From: an uncultured Actinomycetes bacterium
GTDB lineage: Bacteria > Actinomycetota > Actinomycetes > Nanopelagicales > Nanopelagicaceae
Length of the DNA stretch: 9,187 nt
Direction of reading: 5' to 3'
Assembly (NCBI GenBank): GCA_903921405.1
Contig: CAIXPV010000095.1
Span: 1-9,187, forward strand
Shown one piece after another: positions 6,646-9,187 of this stretch (position 1 is its first letter; each line of letters starts with the position of its first letter). The notes below the pieces were generated by a model that saw nothing but the letters and a program-made list of their open reading frames with translations, made no database searches and was not told where the DNA came from. The position numbers and the translations under genes are program-made.

Positions 6646-7622
6646 AGAAGTACCGCTCTTTTGCCAATGGACTGATTCTTTTGGCCTTTATTCTTGTAGC
6701 ACTTTCTGTGGGTGCAACACACATCGATAATTTCTGGTCGGCGCTTACACACCCTGGCAGCAATGAGATTTTGTGGCAGATAAGGATCCCTCGAGTTGCA
6801 GCAGCAGTGCTGGTTGGCGGAGCACTTGGAATCGCGGGATTAATGGCCCAAGGTGCCTGCAATAACGCTTTAGCCGAGCCGGCAATTCTAGGAACGTCGG
6901 CCGGGGCATCCTTTGGTGCAGTGATTGCGATACTAACTGGTCTGGTCCAAGTAGGTTCTGTCGCAGCGGTGCTGTGCGGTGCTGTTGGAGCTTTGCTTGC
7001 AACATCGTTAACTTTTAAGTTGGCATCACTGCGCAGCAATCTTTCATCATTTGCCCTCATCATCGTAGGAATCGCGGTTTCGGCCACCATTACGGCACTT
7101 GTTGGTTTAGCTACAACCATGGTTACCCGTGCAGATGCCAGATCGATTTCATTTTGGAACTTTGGTTCGCTCTCACTAATTACCACTAGTAACGTCTGGT
7201 CACTTTTTTGCGTATTTATCGTTGGCGCAAGTATTGCGTGGAAAGTAGCGCCGTCCTTAGATTTATTGTCATTAGGAGATGCCACCGCATTTCACTTAGG
7301 AATCGATACCCGCAGAGTTCGAGCGCTGGCCTTAGTTGCCTTATCCATTTTGGCTGGGGGAGCCGTAAGCACAGTTGGCACGATTGCATTTTTAGGTTTA
7401 GCTGCACCACATATTGCACGTTTTATGTATGGCCCTGCCCACCGGTATCTGATTATTCAAAGCGCCTTGATTGGTGCATCACTGTTAGTCCTCGCCGACA
7501 CTGCGGCCCGCACAGTTGCAGCCCCCAATGAACTGCCCATTGGCTTAGTTACTTCCTTAATCGGTGCACCGATTTTAATTGCTCTGGTATCAGTCAAAAA
7601 CACTATTTGGAAAACTCCATGA
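6642..7622 (+). CDS. hmuU: Heme ABC transporter permease (FecCD family, HmuU-like)
   Basis: A 326-residue polytopic membrane protein of the FecCD/BtuC family, expected to dimerise and form the import channel for the HmuT ligand. Hydrophobic segments cover most of the chain (first at about 8-26). Family signatures are IRIPRVAAAVLVGGALG (48-64), AGLMAQGACNNALAEP with ILGTSAGASFG (65-92), LLSLGDATAFHLGID (208-222), the cytoplasmic coupling segment FLGLAAPHIARFMYGPAHR (250-268), and ADTAAR...NELPIGLVTSLIGAP (285-310). It is complete, of slightly short but normal length. It starts inside the hmuT stop codon and ends inside the hmuV start codon (ATGA at both), so the three are translationally coupled. 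FecCD permeases also carry siderophores or B12; the heme call depends mainly on hmuT. Confidence 0.9.
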   Translation: MKKYRSFANGLILLAFILVALSVGATHIDNFWSALTHPGSNEILWQIRIPRVAAAVLVGGALGIAGLMAQGACNNALAEPAILGTSAGASFGAVIAILTGLVQVGSVAAVLCGAVGALLATSLTFKLASLRSNLSSFALIIVGIAVSATITALVGLATTMVTRADARSISFWNFGSLSLITTSNVWSLFCVFIVGASIAWKVAPSLDLLSLGDATAFHLGIDTRRVRALALVALSILAGGAVSTVGTIAFLGLAAPHIARFMYGPAHRYLIIQSALIGASLLVLADTAARTVAAPNELPIGLVTSLIGAPILIALVSVKNTIWKTP

Positions 7623-8209
7623 TCACAATCAACGAGATCACAATTGTTCGAGATAATCGAGAGATTATTTATGATTACTCCGAACAGATTCCAGCCGGCT
7701 CAATCACAGTAATCGTTGGCCCCAATGGAAGTGGAAAGTCAACGTTACTGGCAGCCATTGCCGGAGACATTGTTCCAGCTAAGGGCACCATCACTATCGA
7801 TGATGCACACCCTGCCCTGACTTCTGCTGCGAAATTATCTACGTTGCGTGCCATGGCCATGCAAAACCAGTTGTACACACTTGGATTTACCGTTCGCCAG
7901 ATTATTGAAATGGGCGGATCTGCCGATGACATTATGGAGCAACTACATTTAACCCATATTGCAGATCGCCATGTAACAACGTTATCTGGCGGTGAATCTC
8001 AACGTGTTGCAATCGCACAAGCCATCGCGCAAAAAACTTCAGTACTTTTGCTGGATGAACCACTGGCTGCGCAAGATATAGATAGCCGTCGACGAATTAT
8101 TGACTTACTAAAAAAGCTTGCAGATGCTGGAACCACTGTTGTAGTTGTGGCTCATTCACATGAGAATGATTTATCGTGGGCCGATAAGGTTATTAAGGAT
8201 TTCCTTTAA
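7619..8209 (+). CDS. hmuV: Short heme ABC transporter ATP-binding protein (HmuV-like)
   Basis: A 196-residue ABC ATPase that should drive HmuU. All catalytic elements are present: Walker A GPNGSGKST (34-42), Q-loop Q82, signature LSGGES (122-127), Walker B with D146-E147, a D-loop-like AAQD, and H-loop H179. The start is the ATG at 7619, in the ATGA overlap with hmuU; an in-frame TTG at 7607 adds only four residues. HmuV/FecE proteins are usually about 250 residues. Here the helical arm between Q-loop and signature is reduced (about 38 residues, without the usual GR-x-P-H segment), and almost nothing follows the H-loop. The gene is intact, so this looks like true miniaturisation, not a frameshift. 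The last 39 nt overlap the convergent NUDIX gene. Confidence 0.9.
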   Translation: MITINEITIVRDNREIIYDYSEQIPAGSITVIVGPNGSGKSTLLAAIAGDIVPAKGTITIDDAHPALTSAAKLSTLRAMAMQNQLYTLGFTVRQIIEMGGSADDIMEQLHLTHIADRHVTTLSGGESQRVAIAQAIAQKTSVLLLDEPLAAQDIDSRRRIIDLLKKLADAGTTVVVVAHSHENDLSWADKVIKDFL

Positions 8210-8644
8210 AGCTGGCCATGACTTAGCAAAACTTGGATGCAGGTTTAGGTGATCTACTTTTTCAATCTCAACCCAACGCACTTCATGTGATTCGTCATTG
8301 ACTTCGTGCGCAATTAACTCATCAGTGGCACGGGCAATAACTGTGTCGTAGCGCCAGTTGCCGTGATCGTCACTAAAAGTTTCAATCGCTGTCACAAAAG
8401 CTGGATCGATTCCAGTTTCTTCAATAGCTTCACGAATTGCACCTTGTATGACGCTCTCATGACTATCGCGGGCACCACCTGGAATTCCCCAGGTATCACC
8501 GTTGTGTACCCACGGCGCACGGTGTTGTAACAAGATTTCATCACCGCGCAGAATCAGAATTCCTGCGGCGCCATTGAGTCCCCAGTGTTTATTTCCGCAG
8601 TCGCACTGGACCCAACCATCTCCATCGCGCGCTGCCATAGTCAT
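8171..8644 (-). CDS. NUDIX hydrolase
   Basis: A 157-residue NUDIX enzyme that hydrolyses a nucleoside diphosphate linked to another group, with Mg2+, in the cytoplasm. The Nudix box is perfect: G57-x5-E63-x7-REAIEETGI (71-79), with GIPGGARD leading in. The N terminus carries WVQCDCGNKHWGLNGAAG; the C14-x-C16 and H20 resemble half of a zinc site and mark a subgroup common in actinobacteria. The end, from FVTAIETFSDDHGNWRYDT to the WVEIEKVDHLNLHPSF segment, is normal for MutT-like members. The substrate (8-oxo-dGTP, ADP-ribose or another) cannot be told. The start is the ATG at 8644 or the ATG two codons later (8638); no ribosome site is clear. Its 3' end lies within hmuV on the other strand (39 nt), with no terminator between. 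Confidence 0.92.
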   Translation of the reverse strand: MTMAARDGDGWVQCDCGNKHWGLNGAAGILILRGDEILLQHRAPWVHNGDTWGIPGGARDSHESVIQGAIREAIEETGIDPAFVTAIETFSDDHGNWRYDTVIARATDELIAHEVNDESHEVRWVEIEKVDHLNLHPSFAKSWPALKEILNNLIGPR

Positions 8645-8704
8645 AGAGTGTCACACCTATCCACAGTTAGCGCTGTGAGCCCCATAACGGTCAGAGCCCA
8701 CGCT

Positions 8705-8710
8705 TAATGT
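8705..8710 (+). promoter_or_regulatory. Probable -10 box of the exported protein gene at 8718 (leaderless)
   Basis: TAATGT is followed by 7 nt (GCCCGAC) and the ATG at 8718. It has the same geometry as the boxes before the helicase and exported-protein operons. No Shine-Dalgarno sequence is present. No clear -35 hexamer is seen at normal distance. Confidence 0.55.
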
Positions 8711-8717
8711 GCCCGAC

Positions 8718-9187
8718 ATGAAATACCCACTATTGCTGATTCTCACGCTGAGTTTTCTCACACCTGTCAGCGCTTTTGCCGACTGCATCGACACGGCGTG
8801 CGTCGATGTGTATACCCAAGACAACCAGATAATCATCGAAGCCCATAAGGGTGCAACTACCACCGTGGCCAAAAAGCGTGCAGTGCCAAAACCCACGCCC
8901 ACGTTGTGGTTTCCACCTAAGCCATCACCTGCCCCAACGGTGAAGCGCAGTTACAAGCCACGCGTTGTCATCAAGAAGCCGGTGGTGAAAACGGCCAATT
9001 TGAGCGATCGTTTAATAAAGATGATTCCAACGGCCGGTGTTGCATTTGCACCAGAAATCGAGCCACTGACACATGTTCCCGTTATTTTTTGGTGTGATGT
9101 TCCCCAGATTTTTCAGAGCCAAGTAAGCATTATTGGTGAAATTGTTGATGTTGAAGTGCGTCCAGGATTTATCTGGTCCTTTGGTGA
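8718..9187 (+). CDS. Exported protein with Pro/Lys-rich linker and probable PKD-like domain, 3' partial
   Basis: The frame runs open from the ATG at 8718 to the window end (156 complete codons). A signal peptide is clear: MKYP, hydrophobic stretch, then SAFA before D22. The mature N terminus has C23 and C28, then an acidic stretch, then a Pro/Lys-rich linker (about 51-92) with TPTLWFPPKPSPAPT and KPRVV..KKPVV. A folded part begins at about residue 95 and the window ends at FIWSFG; W-x-F-G(D) with a preceding V-x-V-x-P-G is the usual core of PKD-like beta domains, though the D is outside the window. I do not recognise a specific family, and the function is unknown. Such linkers usually span a cell wall. 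The full length, any anchor and the neighbours lie beyond the window. Confidence 0.8.
   Translation, partial: MKYPLLLILTLSFLTPVSAFADCIDTACVDVYTQDNQIIIEAHKGATTTVAKKRAVPKPTPTLWFPPKPSPAPTVKRSYKPRVVIKKPVVKTANLSDRLIKMIPTAGVAFAPEIEPLTHVPVIFWCDVPQIFQSQVSIIGEIVDVEVRPGFIWSFG

Noticed and set aside
6629..7285. Antisense 218-codon open frame across hmuU
   Set aside because: A low-complexity reverse-frame shadow of a membrane protein gene; no homology recognised and no promoter or ribosome site seen.
8657..8665. DnaA-box-like CTATCCACA
   Set aside because: A single site with one mismatch, no cluster, no AT-rich unwinding region and no dnaA or dnaN nearby.
8662..8677. Small hairpin CACAG-TTAGCG-CTGTG before the exported protein gene
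   Set aside because: Only 5 bp with no T-run; it may be chance and does not behave as a terminator for either divergent gene.

Overview
The window reads as a gene-dense stretch of a streamlined actinobacterial chromosome. The evidence is a cobalamin-dependent ribonucleotide reductase of actinobacterial type, an actinobacterial HmuT-like lipoprotein, neocarzinostatin-like secreted proteins, a NUDIX protein with a CxCG..HWG leader, moderate GC, almost no intergenic DNA, and several starts that look leaderless (TAnnnT, 6-7 nt, ATG). Freshwater acI actinobacteria ('Candidatus Nanopelagicales') would fit. That assignment is an inference from style and has not been tested by a search.

Layout. (1) 2-739 (+) is the 3' end of nrdJ (class II ribonucleotide reductase), closed by a strong hairpin at 758-783 that can also serve the convergent gene. 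(2) 792-1565 (-) is a LigB/DODA-type extradiol dioxygenase family protein. (3) A 64-nt divergent control region holds a perfect 13+2+13 nt inverted repeat (1581-1608) lying over the dioxygenase promoter. (4) 1630-3627 (+) is a DinG/XPD-type Fe-S helicase, followed 4 nt later by a TetR-type regulator (3632-4210). (5) On the minus strand, 5654-5169 and 5156-4212 form a two-gene operon of exported proteins. Both carry a neocarzinostatin-like domain with the same cysteine spacing and an R-x-D-H motif. The second also carries two Ig-like modules. (6) Divergent from this pair are hmuT-hmuU-hmuV (5740-8209, +), joined by two ATGA overlaps: a complete heme-type ABC importer with a lipoprotein receptor, a FecCD permease and an unusually short ATPase. 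(7) 8171-8644 (-) is a NUDIX hydrolase whose 3' end overlaps hmuV by 39 nt. (8) 8718 to the window end (+) is the start of an exported protein with a Pro/Lys-rich linker and a probable PKD-like fold.

How the parts may work together: the main accessory unit is 4212-8209. Two exported, disulfide-bearing neocarzinostatin-fold proteins stand head to head with a heme-class importer, so they may capture or hand over heme or another tetrapyrrole. That link rests on position and fold, not on a demonstrated function. The rest is housekeeping: dNTP synthesis, DNA repair helicase and nucleotide clean-up. The exception is the operator-controlled dioxygenase, which is probably an inducible aromatic or redox response gene. 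No tRNA, rRNA, CRISPR array, insertion sequence or attachment site was seen, and no gene-free stretch reaches 300 bases.
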